Assembly: GCA_035516155.1 (NCBI GenBank)
Contig: DATJAP010000039.1
Location: 1-64,000 of the forward strand
From: JAJYKN01 sp035516155
Lineage (GTDB): Bacteria > Nitrospirota > UBA9217
Reading direction: 5' to 3'
Length of the DNA stretch: 64,000 nt
A model generated the notes under the pieces. It did no database searches. It was not told the DNA's origin and was given only the letters and a program-made list of their open reading frames with translations. Below, piece after piece: positions 8,806 to 17,599 of this stretch; position 1 is the first letter of the stretch; each line of letters begins with the position of its first letter. Both the position numbers and the translations under genes were made by a program.

Positions 8806-9639
8806 ATGGAAGTATATTTAGCGGATAAGGCGGGATTCTGCTTCGGCGTGAAGCGGGCCATCAATACGGCATTCGAGACTGCAGGCAAGGGCCGTGTGTA
8901 CTGCCTCGGGCCGCTCATCCACAATCCCCAGGAAGTGGAGCGCCTGCGGCAGGTAGGCATCGAGACGGTAGAGGACTTTTCTGATTTGCATCCAGGCGAT
9001 TATCTCATCATCAGATCTCATGGCGTTCCACCCCGCCTACTCAGTCAGGCTCGTGATAAGGGCCTGACGATCATAGATCTTACGTGCCCATTTGTCAGCA
9101 ACGCACAGCACCATGCTGAAGTCCTGAGTACTGAAGGATATCAGGTTGTTGTTGTCGGTGAAAAAAGGCATCCGGAAGTGCAAAGTATTCTTGGTCATGC
9201 AGGAGAAAATGCGGTCGTTGTGGAGACAGCGAAAGACGTCGATGCGTTGAAGCTTCAGCCCCGATTGGGAGTTGTAGCACAAACCACTCAAACATATAGT
9301 AATTTTTCGGAAATTGTGCTAAAATTACTGCGTCTTTCCAGAGAATTAAAGGTTTTCAACACAATTTGCAGCTCAACCAAGGAACGACAGGATGCGGCCC
9401 GGGTACTGGCTAACCGGGTGGACGTCATGCTGGTGGTCGGTGGACGCAACAGCGCCAATACAAGCCGGCTGGCATCTTTGTGTAGCCAGGAAGGAAAGCC
9501 GACCTATCACATTGAACTGGCCGAAGAAATCCGGCCCGAGTGGTTGAAAGGCGTTAAATCGGTAGGTGTTACCGCTGGAGCTTCTACCCCCGACTGGGTA
9601 GTGGAAGGGGTTCTCGAAAAGTTGAAAAAATTGGGATAG
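8806..9639 (+). CDS. ispH: 4-hydroxy-3-methylbut-2-enyl diphosphate reductase
   Basis: Last step of the MEP isoprenoid pathway; reduces HMBPP to IPP and DMAPP using a [4Fe-4S] cluster. All three cluster cysteines are present: C12 (AGFCFGVKRA), C94 (DLTCPFV) and C188 (ICSSTKERQ). The substrate-binding residues RSHGVPP and GGRNSANTSRL are also visible. It is 277 aa long and lacks the C-terminal S1 domain found in some clostridial homologues; a separate S1 protein gene (rpsA) follows. Confidence 0.96.
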   Translation: MEVYLADKAGFCFGVKRAINTAFETAGKGRVYCLGPLIHNPQEVERLRQVGIETVEDFSDLHPGDYLIIRSHGVPPRLLSQARDKGLTIIDLTCPFVSNAQHHAEVLSTEGYQVVVVGEKRHPEVQSILGHAGENAVVVETAKDVDALKLQPRLGVVAQTTQTYSNFSEIVLKLLRLSRELKVFNTICSSTKERQDAARVLANRVDVMLVVGGRNSANTSRLASLCSQEGKPTYHIELAEEIRPEWLKGVKSVGVTAGASTPDWVVEGVLEKLKKLG

Positions 9640-9822
9640 GGCGCCGTCAGTTTGTTGAGATTTTAGTTTTCGAATCTCTTCTTTGAAGCTGACTAGGGGG
9701 CGCGAAACATGCCCGGTTTGTTGTATTGAATTCGGTTTGAAGACCGGTTTCAGCGTTCGGTGTATTAGTGCTGGAGGAGAGGACTTCCAGCGGAGTTTAC
9801 TTTCAGGAGGTAGGTGCGTTTC

Positions 9823-11517
9823 ATGGGCGATAAACGAGAAAACATCGAGCACGAAGAGAGCAATGCCGCAGGAGGACAGGAAACGGAGTTTGAAAAACTC
9901 TACAGCCAGTCTTTAAAGCGGTTTAAGTCCGGCACTGTGGTGCGGGGGAGAGTATTGCAGATCCGGTCCGGCTTCGTTATGCTGGATCTCGGATATAAAT
10001 CGGATGGCATCATTCCGGTTGAGCAGTTCACGGAAGAGGAGCTGAAAACGCTCAAACCCGACGATGAACTTGAAGTCCTGCTCGAACAAGCTGAAGATTC
10101 AAACGGAAATATCATGCTCTCCCGTGATAAGGCGAAAAAGCTGCAGGTTTGGGATGATCTGAACCGGGCCTATGAAACCGGCACTCCAATAAAGGGAAAA
10201 GTACTTGCTTCCATCAAGGGTGGGTTGTCGGTGGACATTGGCGGCGTGGTCGCGTTCCTGCCAGGATCGCAGGTCGATATCAAGCCCGTTCATAATCTCG
10301 GGCATCTGGTCGGTCAGTCGCTGGACATGAAAATCATCAAGATGAACTCCGGTCGCGGCAATATCGTCCTCTCCCGTAGGGCCATCCTGGAGCAGCAGCA
10401 GAACAAGAGGAAGGAAGCAACGCTTTCAACTCTTTCCGATGGGCAAATTGTAAGCGGGGTCGTTAAAAACATTACAGATTACGGAGCATTTGTGGATCTT
10501 GGCGGTATCGATGGCCTCTTGCATATTACCGACATTTCCTGGGGCAGGATCAACCACCCCTCGGAGGCGTTCAAAGTCGGCGATAAAATCGAGGTCGTGG
10601 TGCTTAAATATGACCGGGAGAAGCAGAAAGTATCTCTCGGGTTGAAACAGAAGACGCAGGATCCCTGGCGTTCTGCTGCTGAAAAATATCCTGTCGGCAG
10701 CAAAGTACGCGGCAAGGTCGTGAGCCTGACTGACTACGGTGCTTTTGTCGAACTAGAACATGGTGTTGAAGGTCTGGTTCACGTATCCGAAATGTCCTGG
10801 ACCCAGAAGATTAAACATCCTTCCAAAGTTGTTGCTGTCGGCGATATGATCGATGCTCAGGTGTTGTCCGTGGATCCCTTGGGCAAGCGCATTTCCCTCG
10901 GCATGAAGCAGATATCACAGAACCCTTGGCAGACCATAGGCGAGCGCTACCCCGTTGGGTCAGAGATTGAGGGCAAGGTCAAGACCCTTACTGATTTCGG
11001 GGCCTTTATCGGCATCGAGGAAGGGATCGATGGTCTTGTCCATATCTCCGATTTGTCCTGGACGAAACACATCAAACATCCTTCCGAAGTGCTGAAAAAA
11101 GGCCAGAAGACCAAAGCCGTGGTCCTTGCGCTCGACCCTGCGAAGGAACGGGTCTCGCTGGGGATCAAGCAGTTGTCACCGGATCCTTGGGAAAAAGCGA
11201 TTCCGGAAAGATATAAGGTCGGCCAGGATGAGAATGTAAAAGTCACGAAAAAGGCCGATTTCGGGATGTTCGTCGAGCTGGAGCACGGCATTGAAGGACT
11301 GATCCCGACGTCGGAAGTTCCGAAAGATTCGCCTGAAATCAAGGAAGGCGATGAAGTGACGGCCCGCGTCATAAAGGTGGATAAAGCCGATCGTAAAATA
11401 GCGCTGTCCATCAAGGCCCATGTCAAAGGCCAGGATCGGTCCACTCTCCGGGAGTACATGAACCAGCAGGAAAAACCCGACACGACTATAGGCGCCTTGC
11501 TGAAGGAACGGAGCTGA
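9823..11517 (+). CDS. rpsA: 30S ribosomal protein S1
   Basis: Binds mRNA on the small ribosomal subunit and helps initiation. The 564-residue protein is made of six S1 (OB-fold) repeats, easily seen from the recurring G-x-V-x(5-7)-G-A-F-V and D-G-L-(L/V)-H-(I/V)-S-(D/E)-(I/M/L)-SW patterns; repeats 3-5 are the best conserved. The start is ATG 9823, 12 bp after AGGAGG at 9805-9810. A GTG at 9814 is too close to that SD. sppA follows after 6 bp. Confidence 0.97.
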   Translation: MGDKRENIEHEESNAAGGQETEFEKLYSQSLKRFKSGTVVRGRVLQIRSGFVMLDLGYKSDGIIPVEQFTEEELKTLKPDDELEVLLEQAEDSNGNIMLSRDKAKKLQVWDDLNRAYETGTPIKGKVLASIKGGLSVDIGGVVAFLPGSQVDIKPVHNLGHLVGQSLDMKIIKMNSGRGNIVLSRRAILEQQQNKRKEATLSTLSDGQIVSGVVKNITDYGAFVDLGGIDGLLHITDISWGRINHPSEAFKVGDKIEVVVLKYDREKQKVSLGLKQKTQDPWRSAAEKYPVGSKVRGKVVSLTDYGAFVELEHGVEGLVHVSEMSWTQKIKHPSKVVAVGDMIDAQVLSVDPLGKRISLGMKQISQNPWQTIGERYPVGSEIEGKVKTLTDFGAFIGIEEGIDGLVHISDLSWTKHIKHPSEVLKKGQKTKAVVLALDPAKERVSLGIKQLSPDPWEKAIPERYKVGQDENVKVTKKADFGMFVELEHGIEGLIPTSEVPKDSPEIKEGDEVTARVIKVDKADRKIALSIKAHVKGQDRSTLREYMNQQEKPDTTIGALLKERS

Positions 11518-11523
11518 TTCGTA

Positions 11524-12420
11524 ATGAAACGGAATCCACTCCTGATCGTGCTGGTAACAGCCGCCGTGCTAGGATTATTGTTTGTCATTGCCGTCTCGCT
11601 GGCTTCGCTTCTTTCGGGAGACAGGCGGACGGCTATGTCTCTGTCCGGCGGAGGAGGCAGCATTGCGCTTGTTAAAATCGAGGGACTTCTCATTTCTTCC
11701 GAGAACATCGTGAAGGAACTGAATGATTATGCAGAGGACGGATCCATCAAAGCTATTGTTATCCGGATCGACAGTCCCGGTGGAGGGGTCGTCCCGTCCC
11801 AGGAAATTTTCAACGCCGTCAAACACGCGAGAAAAGAAGGCAAAAAAGTAGTCGTATCGATGGGCTCTGTTGCGGCATCGGGCGGCTATTATATCGCCGC
11901 TGCTGCGGACAAAATCATGGCCAATCCGGGAACGCTCACCGGCAGCATCGGCGTCAAAATGGAATTCGCCAACGTCGAGAAACTCCTAGACAAAATCGGG
12001 GTAAAAGGAATGGTTGTAAAGGCGGGTCAGTACAAAGATATCGGGTCTCCCTTCCGTGACATGACTGAACCGGAAAAGAAGCTTTTGCAGGACGTTATCG
12101 ACGACGTTCACGCCCAATTCATAGAGGCCGTTTCCGAGGGCCGGGGGATTTCCAAAGCGGACGTGACCGCCATTGCGGACGGTCGCATCTTCACGGGCCG
12201 CCAGGCGCTTTCCTTGAAGCTTGTTGATCAATTGGGGGACCTTGAGGACACTATCAAACTCGCGGGCACGCTTGCCGGGATCAAAGGGAAACCGAATATC
12301 GTGGAGAAAAAGAAAAAAATTCCTTTTCTCGATTATCTGAAAGAAGAATCCTCGGCCTGGATCAGTGAAGTTCTCATCAACGGCGTCAATAGAAGCACTG
12401 TATCACTGCAGTATCGATAG
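11524..12420 (+). CDS. sppA: Signal peptide peptidase SppA (S49 family)
   Basis: A membrane-anchored serine protease that clears cleaved signal peptides. One N-terminal membrane segment (residues about 6-30) is followed by an S49 domain. The Ser/Lys dyad is visible: S119 in GSVAASGGYY and K171 in AGQYKDIGSPFR. DSPGGGVVPSQE and NPGTLTGSIGV are also typical. At 298 aa it is the short (SppA 36K) form with a single S49 domain. It is co-transcribed with rpsA by position. Confidence 0.94.
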   Translation: MKRNPLLIVLVTAAVLGLLFVIAVSLASLLSGDRRTAMSLSGGGGSIALVKIEGLLISSENIVKELNDYAEDGSIKAIVIRIDSPGGGVVPSQEIFNAVKHARKEGKKVVVSMGSVAASGGYYIAAAADKIMANPGTLTGSIGVKMEFANVEKLLDKIGVKGMVVKAGQYKDIGSPFRDMTEPEKKLLQDVIDDVHAQFIEAVSEGRGISKADVTAIADGRIFTGRQALSLKLVDQLGDLEDTIKLAGTLAGIKGKPNIVEKKKKIPFLDYLKEESSAWISEVLINGVNRSTVSLQYR

Positions 12421-12568
12421 CGAATTGAAGGCCGGGAAGTGATAACCGCAACATCGCGGTAAATCGTTCATTAGATAAGCGTCTGTTCAGCACATGTTGT
12501 TTTGGCCCTGAAGTGAGAACGCTGAACATTAAATTGAGCACTCTATCGTTCTTTTAGGAGGGTATTGC

Positions 12569-12853
12569 ATGACAAAAGCGGAGTTGGTGGATAAAATAGC
12601 CGAAAAGAAGCCTGGTTTGACGAGGAAACAGGTGGAAGTTGTTGTGAACACTGTACTAGATGGAATTAAAGACGCCCTGTCCAGGGAAGACAAGGTCGAG
12701 ATACGGGGGTTCGGAAGTTTCCGAATCCGTTTCCGCCGGGCCAAGGAAGGCCGGAACCCCAAGACCGGCGAGACCGTTCAGGTCCCTCCTAAAAAAGTTC
12801 CGTTTTTTAAAGCTGGCAAGGAAATGCGGGAAATGGTGGACGGAAAGGCATAG
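12569..12853 (+). CDS. ihfB: Integration host factor subunit (beta-like), HU family
   Basis: A 94-residue DNA-bending protein. The N-terminal helices (MTKAELVDKIAEKKPGLTRK) and the DNA-intercalating beta arm GRNPKTGETVQVP are present, ending in VPFFKAGKEMREMV. Sequence and the conserved position after rpsA/sppA favour the IHF-beta branch over HU. The SD TTAGGAGGG at 12555-12563 is well placed. There is no partner subunit in the window. Confidence 0.9.
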   Translation: MTKAELVDKIAEKKPGLTRKQVEVVVNTVLDGIKDALSREDKVEIRGFGSFRIRFRRAKEGRNPKTGETVQVPPKKVPFFKAGKEMREMVDGKA

Positions 12854-13718
12854 CTTCCTGCATCACGCATCTATCATGATGGTTCCTTTCTGAATCGAGA
12901 ACTCGACCTATCCGGGCCGTGCATGTATCCCGAGTTTTTCCCGATGGTCGCTTGATACGCGATGACCGTTTTGACGCTGATGCTCAGCATACCCCCGCTT
13001 CCTTGTGCCCATACCCCTCTGCTACGAGGTTGAACACCTGTCCTCCCCGGACGGACGCTCAGCTTATCGTAAGCGTATCCTTCTCTGCCTGTTTTCCTTT
13101 CAAGCAGATATCCCGTGACAAACTTCCGTTGCCCTGGCGAGTACAGAGAGATCTCGCCCCGCAGGATTGCCTTGAGTGACGAGATCAAGTAGCGACCCCC
13201 GTTTTTCTTGTGTCACGTCGCTCCCTGCATTGCGCGATCGCAGCGCATGGTGAAGTATCGGGAGCATTTTCTGGAACAGTAAAGTCAGCGCGCTAAGAGA
13301 ACCAGCGAAAGGAGGGACATGGTAGGTCGACACCCCGGATTTCGATGGTAAACCGTCTGCTGTCGAAAAGCGCCCCGATTCGGTACAGCGCGGAGCTCCG
13401 TTCCGAGTTAATCAGCTGATAGAGCGGGAACGATATGACCGAGAAAAGAATGATGGTGAACCAGAACAACTGCCGGACAAGGGATCTGTTTATTCTCTAG
13501 GCTTGCAGGGCGCGGTCTGTGATGGGCAGTAGGCAAAAACGGAATAGAAGCAGGACTGCTCCACATCAAGACCCGCGGAAGAATTCAAGAATAATGATAT
13601 GTCTCTATTCCATAAATAATCAACAGACGCGGAAGAGATAAATCATGGTGAAAAAGAGGGACGATTGCCCTATAATAGTTCAATAGCGCTCGGAGAGTGA
13701 CGAAACGAGCGAGGGAGG
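12854..13718. other. 865-bp region without an intact gene
   Basis: Between ihfB and the Nudix gene no frame on either strand has a convincing start, ribosome-binding site and family-like sequence. Several minus-strand frames of 77-104 codons overlap each other in different phases (12874-13188, 13100-13333). With the membrane-like fragment at 13293-13500, this pattern fits a decayed minus-strand gene. A TATAAT box lies at about 13672, ahead of the Nudix gene. Confidence 0.5.
13293..13500 (-). pseudogene. Fragment of a membrane-protein-like gene
   Basis: Read on the minus strand from about 13500 to the stop at 13293-13295, one frame gives a plausible membrane-protein N-terminus: basic residues, then a hydrophobic segment (LFWFTIILFSVISFPLYQLI), then SSALYRIGALFDSRRFTIEIRGV. 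A stop codon directly precedes it, there is no good start codon, and it ends after about 65 codons. I read it as a remnant; the family is unknown. Confidence 0.35.
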
Positions 13719-14366
13719 TTGAATATTACGGAACATTTTGACGTTCTAGACTGCCGCGGAAAGAAAACCGGGGAAATCATCCCGCGCGATGAGGCACATC
13801 GAAGCGGCATATGGCATGGTGCTTTTCACTGCTTCATCTTTTCCCAGCGAGACGGCCGCGCCTACGGCCTGTTCCAGAAGCGGTCAGAGTCTAAAAAAAT
13901 TGCGCCAGGAAAGTTCGATGTAAGCGTAGGCGGTCATTATTCAGCGGGTGAGGACGCAGCAGTTGCCGGACCACGGGAAATGCAAGAAGAGCTCGGCTTA
14001 GACGTTCGTTTCAGCGACCTTCTACCCGTCGGTCGGCGGATCTTTGTTTATTGTTTTACCGACGGGATAAAAGAGTATGAATTCCAGGATGTGTTTCTGC
14101 TGCACCGCGTTATTTTACCGGAGTCCCTCACGCTCCAACGTGAGGAACTCGCTGGAGCGATCGAACTGGAGGTGGAACAGGGGGTAGAACTCTTCTCAGG
14201 CAAAATACTCCGTGCCCAAGTCCCTTTTACGAAAACTGGCGGCGAGACGGTCCCCATTTCAGTTACGGTTGATGATTTCGTAACCTGCCTCGATAACTAC
14301 TATTTGAAACTGCTCCTGCTTGTGCGGCGATATGTGCGCGGTGAGCGGGAACTCCTCATTATCTGA
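13719..14366 (+). CDS. Nudix hydrolase (IDI-like subfamily)
   Basis: A perfect Nudix box G-x5-E-x7-REU-x-EE-x-GU spans residues 72-94 (GHYSAGEDAAVAGPREMQEE, then LGL). The N-terminal pattern EHFDVLDCRGKKTGEIIPRDEAHRSGIWHGAFHCFIF matches Nudix proteins related to isopentenyl-diphosphate isomerase (YfcD-like); most have unknown pyrophosphate substrates. The start is uncertain: TTG at 13719 directly abuts the SD GAGGGAGG (13711-13718), and ATT at 13725 would give normal spacing. The gene stands alone. Confidence 0.85.
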   Translation: MNITEHFDVLDCRGKKTGEIIPRDEAHRSGIWHGAFHCFIFSQRDGRAYGLFQKRSESKKIAPGKFDVSVGGHYSAGEDAAVAGPREMQEELGLDVRFSDLLPVGRRIFVYCFTDGIKEYEFQDVFLLHRVILPESLTLQREELAGAIELEVEQGVELFSGKILRAQVPFTKTGGETVPISVTVDDFVTCLDNYYLKLLLLVRRYVRGERELLII

Positions 14367-14580
14367 GCTTGACGATTGTTCCTGCTGGGATAAATTTATA
14401 AAGAATTACCATTCTCTGCCGGGGATCATGCAGAATCTGAAATGATCCTCGTACCTGTTGAACCCCGAAATATTCTCTTAACTGACTTGACTCTGCGTGC
14501 GATTCGAGTAAACTTAGGGTATACTGTGTCCAGCGGGAAATTCGCAACAAGGAGGGGAGAGGGTTGCATCCCGGCATCGA

Positions 14581-15135
14581 ATGCTCGGAATGAGCATCGT
14601 TTTCTCCCTCGTAGACAGCATGAAACTAACGTGGCTTATCAGCGGGCTGCTCATCGTTCTTATCGCTGTTCTCGCCGTCCTTGCGTTCATGTACATTCTG
14701 CCTCTCGATCTTCGGGACCGATCCCCGATCCAGCCGATCTCCTTCAGCCATAAGAAACACGCTGGCGACAATGGCATTCCTTGTCTTTTCTGCCATCGCT
14801 ATGCCCCAACGTCCACGGTTGCCGGCATTCCCGCGGTTTCGGACTGCCGTGCATGTCACCTGTTTATTGCTCAGAACTCTCCGGAAATCAAAAAGCTTAT
14901 GACCTATTGGGAAAATAAACAGCCGATCCCCTGGGTCAGGGTCTATGGCGTGCCAGACTTCGTCTATTTCCCGCACATGATGCATATACGGGCCGGCCAA
15001 GACTGCAGCACGTGTCACGGCAACGTTGCCGCCATGGAACGGATTACCCGGAGCGTCAAAATCAAAATGGGATGGTGCCTGAACTGCCATCGCCAGCATA
15101 AGGCCAGCATCGATTGCTGGACCTGCCATAAATAA
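14581..15135 (+). CDS. actA: Pentahaem membrane-anchored cytochrome c (ActA/QrcA-like)
   Basis: A 184-residue protein with an N-terminal membrane anchor (LTWLISGLLIVLIAVLAVLA) and a periplasmic part with five CxxCH haem sites: CLFCH, CRACH, CSTCH, CLNCH and CWTCH. ISFSHKKHAG is the usual distal-histidine context. Pentahaem ActA is the electron-transfer subunit of alternative complex III; the related QrcA of sulfate reducers carries six haems. It is the first gene of a six-gene set (14581-20726). The nearest SD-like AGGAGGGG (14550-14557) is distant from ATG 14581, so the start could be ATG 14590 or 14620. Confidence 0.88.
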   Translation: MLGMSIVFSLVDSMKLTWLISGLLIVLIAVLAVLAFMYILPLDLRDRSPIQPISFSHKKHAGDNGIPCLFCHRYAPTSTVAGIPAVSDCRACHLFIAQNSPEIKKLMTYWENKQPIPWVRVYGVPDFVYFPHMMHIRAGQDCSTCHGNVAAMERITRSVKIKMGWCLNCHRQHKASIDCWTCHK

Positions 15136-15145
15136 GGGAGCCCGA

Positions 15146-17344
15146 ATGGATCGCAGAACCTTTTTACAGCTTGGCGGCGTAACAGCAGCCGGCGCTCTTT
15201 TGTCGGGGTGCAAGTCCGCGAACGAGAAACTGATCCCCTACCTTATTCCGCCAGACGAGGGGGTGACCCCGGGAAGAGCCGAGTATTATGCCAGCAGCTG
15301 CCGATTTTGTCCGGCCGGCTGTGGCATTTTGGTCCGTGTGTCCGAGGGACGGGCAAAAAAAATCGAAGGGAACCCCCTCCACCCCGTCAACAGGGGCAAA
15401 TTGTGCGCCCGGGGGCAGGCCATTTTGCAGGAGTTATACCATCCTGATCGGATACCACAACCGCTTAAGCGGACAGGGGCACGGGGTTCCGGCGAATTCG
15501 AGAAGATTTCTTGGGAAGAGGGACTTGATCTCCTGACCCACAATCTCAAGATTCTGAAACAGGAAAAAGCGTCTGGCACACTGGCATTGCTGACGACGGA
15601 GCTTCGGGGCACGCTGGCGGAGCTGACAACGCGTTTCATGCGTTCCTTTGGTTCGCCTCATCATCTCTCCTACGAACTGCTTGGTCCCGATTGGCTGCGT
15701 GCGGCCAACCGTCGAAGCTTTGGGCAGGACGGACTTCCCTTTTACGATGTGTCAGAGACCCGCTACCTGCTCAGTTTCGGCGCCGATATTGTGGAAAGCC
15801 ACTTGTCTCCCGTGCACTACGGCAATGCCTTCGGCAGGATGCGCCAGGCGCGGGACACGGTCCGGGGTCATTTCACCTATGTTGGCGGCCGGATGTCGCT
15901 TACTGCCGCCTCGGCCGATCGATGGATGCCGGCTCGCCCCGGCAGCGAGGGAGTGCTGGCCCTCGGCATGGCCCGGCTGATCTTGGTAGAGTCCCTTTAC
16001 GACAAAACTGCTCTTGCTGCGAACGGGCTTCATGTGGAAGATCTGGTGAAGGAGCTCGCGGCTTACGATCTTCCGCGGGTGTCGGAGCAGACGGGTCTAT
16101 CGCAAGCAGCCATTGCCGAGGTGGCCCGAGAGTTTGCAGGGACGCGCCCTGCGCTTGCGATGGCCGGGGAGGTTGTCGCTTTCCAGAGCAACGGTCCAGA
16201 ATCAATCCGCTCTGTCCAAATGCTCAACGTGCTCGTGGGGAATCTGAACAGCCCTGGCGGGATTTATCCTGATACCGGGTCTCCTGACGGCCCGACAAAC
16301 TCCTTTGATGAACTTATTTCTCTCGTGAAAAAAATTCGCGGGGACCAGATCCGGATGGCTTTGATCTACGGTGATCCGGTCCATACCATACCGCCGGCAA
16401 CAGGCTTCCAGGAAGCCCTGGCCAAGGTTCCGTTTCTTGTCAGTTTCTCCTTGCTCCTCGACGACACGGCCCTGATGGCCGATCTTGTCCTGCCAGACCA
16501 CGCTGCTCTGGAGAGCTGGGGGGATGTGATCCCGCTAGCCGGCACGCGGGAAGGGGTCATCGGGCTTATGCAGCCTGTGGTGACGCCTGTATTCAACACG
16601 CGTCAGTTCCCTGAGGTGCTGATGACGACGGCGAATGAACTGGGCGAGGAGATGAAGGCGGCATTTCCTTACCCGTCCTATCTGGAAATGCTGCGGGCTG
16701 ATGTGAAAAAGCATGTCGCAGTTTTAGGCAGCAACGATTTCGAAGCAACATGGGTGGACCTGCTTCGCAAGGGGGGAATCTTCAAACCGAATGCTGGCCA
16801 GGTAAACGGTTATAAATGGTCGGGAGGCACGAAAATTCCTGAACCTGCAAAGCCCCTGTTTGCAGGAAGTGAAAAGGAATTTCCGTTCCATTTATCGGTA
16901 TATCCCTGCACAGCCTTTTTTGACGGCCGGGGCGCTCCGCTTCCCTGGCTGCAGCAGCTTCCTGATCCCATGACCACCGCGGTTTGGGGCAGTTGGGTCG
17001 AGATTAACCCAAAGACCGCTGCCGCGCTCGGCATCAACTTCGGCGACTTAGTCGAGGTGACGTCCCCCCAGGCTTCCCTGCGTGTGCCGGCGGTGGTCTT
17101 CCCCGGTATACGCCCTGACATGGTGGCGATCCCATTAGGGCAGGGGCACCGCGAGACGGGCCGCTATGCCAAGGGGCGCGGCGCGAACCCCCTTGCACTG
17201 TTGGCACCGATTATGGAAGGATCCGTGCCTCAACCGGCATGGAATGCCACACGCGTACGCGTGACCCGGATTTCGGAGAAGGGGGAACTGGTGACCGCGG
17301 GGCATCCACAGGGGAGTTACCGGAGCGACTTGATAGAAATATGA
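15146..17344 (+). CDS. actB: Molybdopterin-oxidoreductase-family subunit (ActB1/QrcB-like)
   Basis: A 732-residue CISM-family catalytic-type subunit. The twin-arginine motif DRRTFLQLGG at the N-terminus indicates Tat export to the periplasm. C52, C55, C59 and C87 (CRFCPAGC ... GKLCARG) form a complete motif for one [4Fe-4S] cluster. The C-terminal domain (ALGINFGDLVEVTSPQASLRVPAVV) is the molydopterin dinucleotide-binding fold. In characterised ACIII and Qrc the equivalent subunit has lost molybdenum, so this one is probably also structural/electron-relay. In ACIII this domain is usually fused to the Fe-S part; here it is separate. Confidence 0.87.
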   Translation: MDRRTFLQLGGVTAAGALLSGCKSANEKLIPYLIPPDEGVTPGRAEYYASSCRFCPAGCGILVRVSEGRAKKIEGNPLHPVNRGKLCARGQAILQELYHPDRIPQPLKRTGARGSGEFEKISWEEGLDLLTHNLKILKQEKASGTLALLTTELRGTLAELTTRFMRSFGSPHHLSYELLGPDWLRAANRRSFGQDGLPFYDVSETRYLLSFGADIVESHLSPVHYGNAFGRMRQARDTVRGHFTYVGGRMSLTAASADRWMPARPGSEGVLALGMARLILVESLYDKTALAANGLHVEDLVKELAAYDLPRVSEQTGLSQAAIAEVAREFAGTRPALAMAGEVVAFQSNGPESIRSVQMLNVLVGNLNSPGGIYPDTGSPDGPTNSFDELISLVKKIRGDQIRMALIYGDPVHTIPPATGFQEALAKVPFLVSFSLLLDDTALMADLVLPDHAALESWGDVIPLAGTREGVIGLMQPVVTPVFNTRQFPEVLMTTANELGEEMKAAFPYPSYLEMLRADVKKHVAVLGSNDFEATWVDLLRKGGIFKPNAGQVNGYKWSGGTKIPEPAKPLFAGSEKEFPFHLSVYPCTAFFDGRGAPLPWLQQLPDPMTTAVWGSWVEINPKTAAALGINFGDLVEVTSPQASLRVPAVVFPGIRPDMVAIPLGQGHRETGRYAKGRGANPLALLAPIMEGSVPQPAWNATRVRVTRISEKGELVTAGHPQGSYRSDLIEI

Positions 17345-17408
17345 CGAGGCGTTGCCCTTGAGAGGCAAATCCAGATGAAAAAAACGCTCAAAATGGCAGG
17401 AAAAAAAA

Positions 17409-17515
17409 TTGCCACAGAGCACACAGCGTGCATGGAGAAAAAAAGAAAAGACAGCGATACATTTTGAAAACGTTTATGAGGTTTTTGTGAACTTGGTGGC
17501 CTGTGGCGAATTCTT
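17409..17515. repeat. Intergenic inverted repeat (CACAGAG type)
   Basis: ATTGCCACAGAGCACACAG at about 17409-17427 is mirrored by CTGTGGCGAA at about 17503-17512, with an A/G-rich spacer. It interrupts the cytochrome-complex operon between the molybdopterin and Fe-S subunits. Such GCCACAGAG...CTGTGGC elements resemble short non-coding (MITE/REP-like) repeats. A nearby small hairpin TTGCC...GGCAA sits at 17350-17366. Confidence 0.45.
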
Positions 17516-17599
17516 TTGAGGCTTGGCAGGATGAGGCCTTTATAACTTGAAGCAAGTTGAGTGGGAAAACGCAATATCAGGTTGGAAGGATTCGATAAC

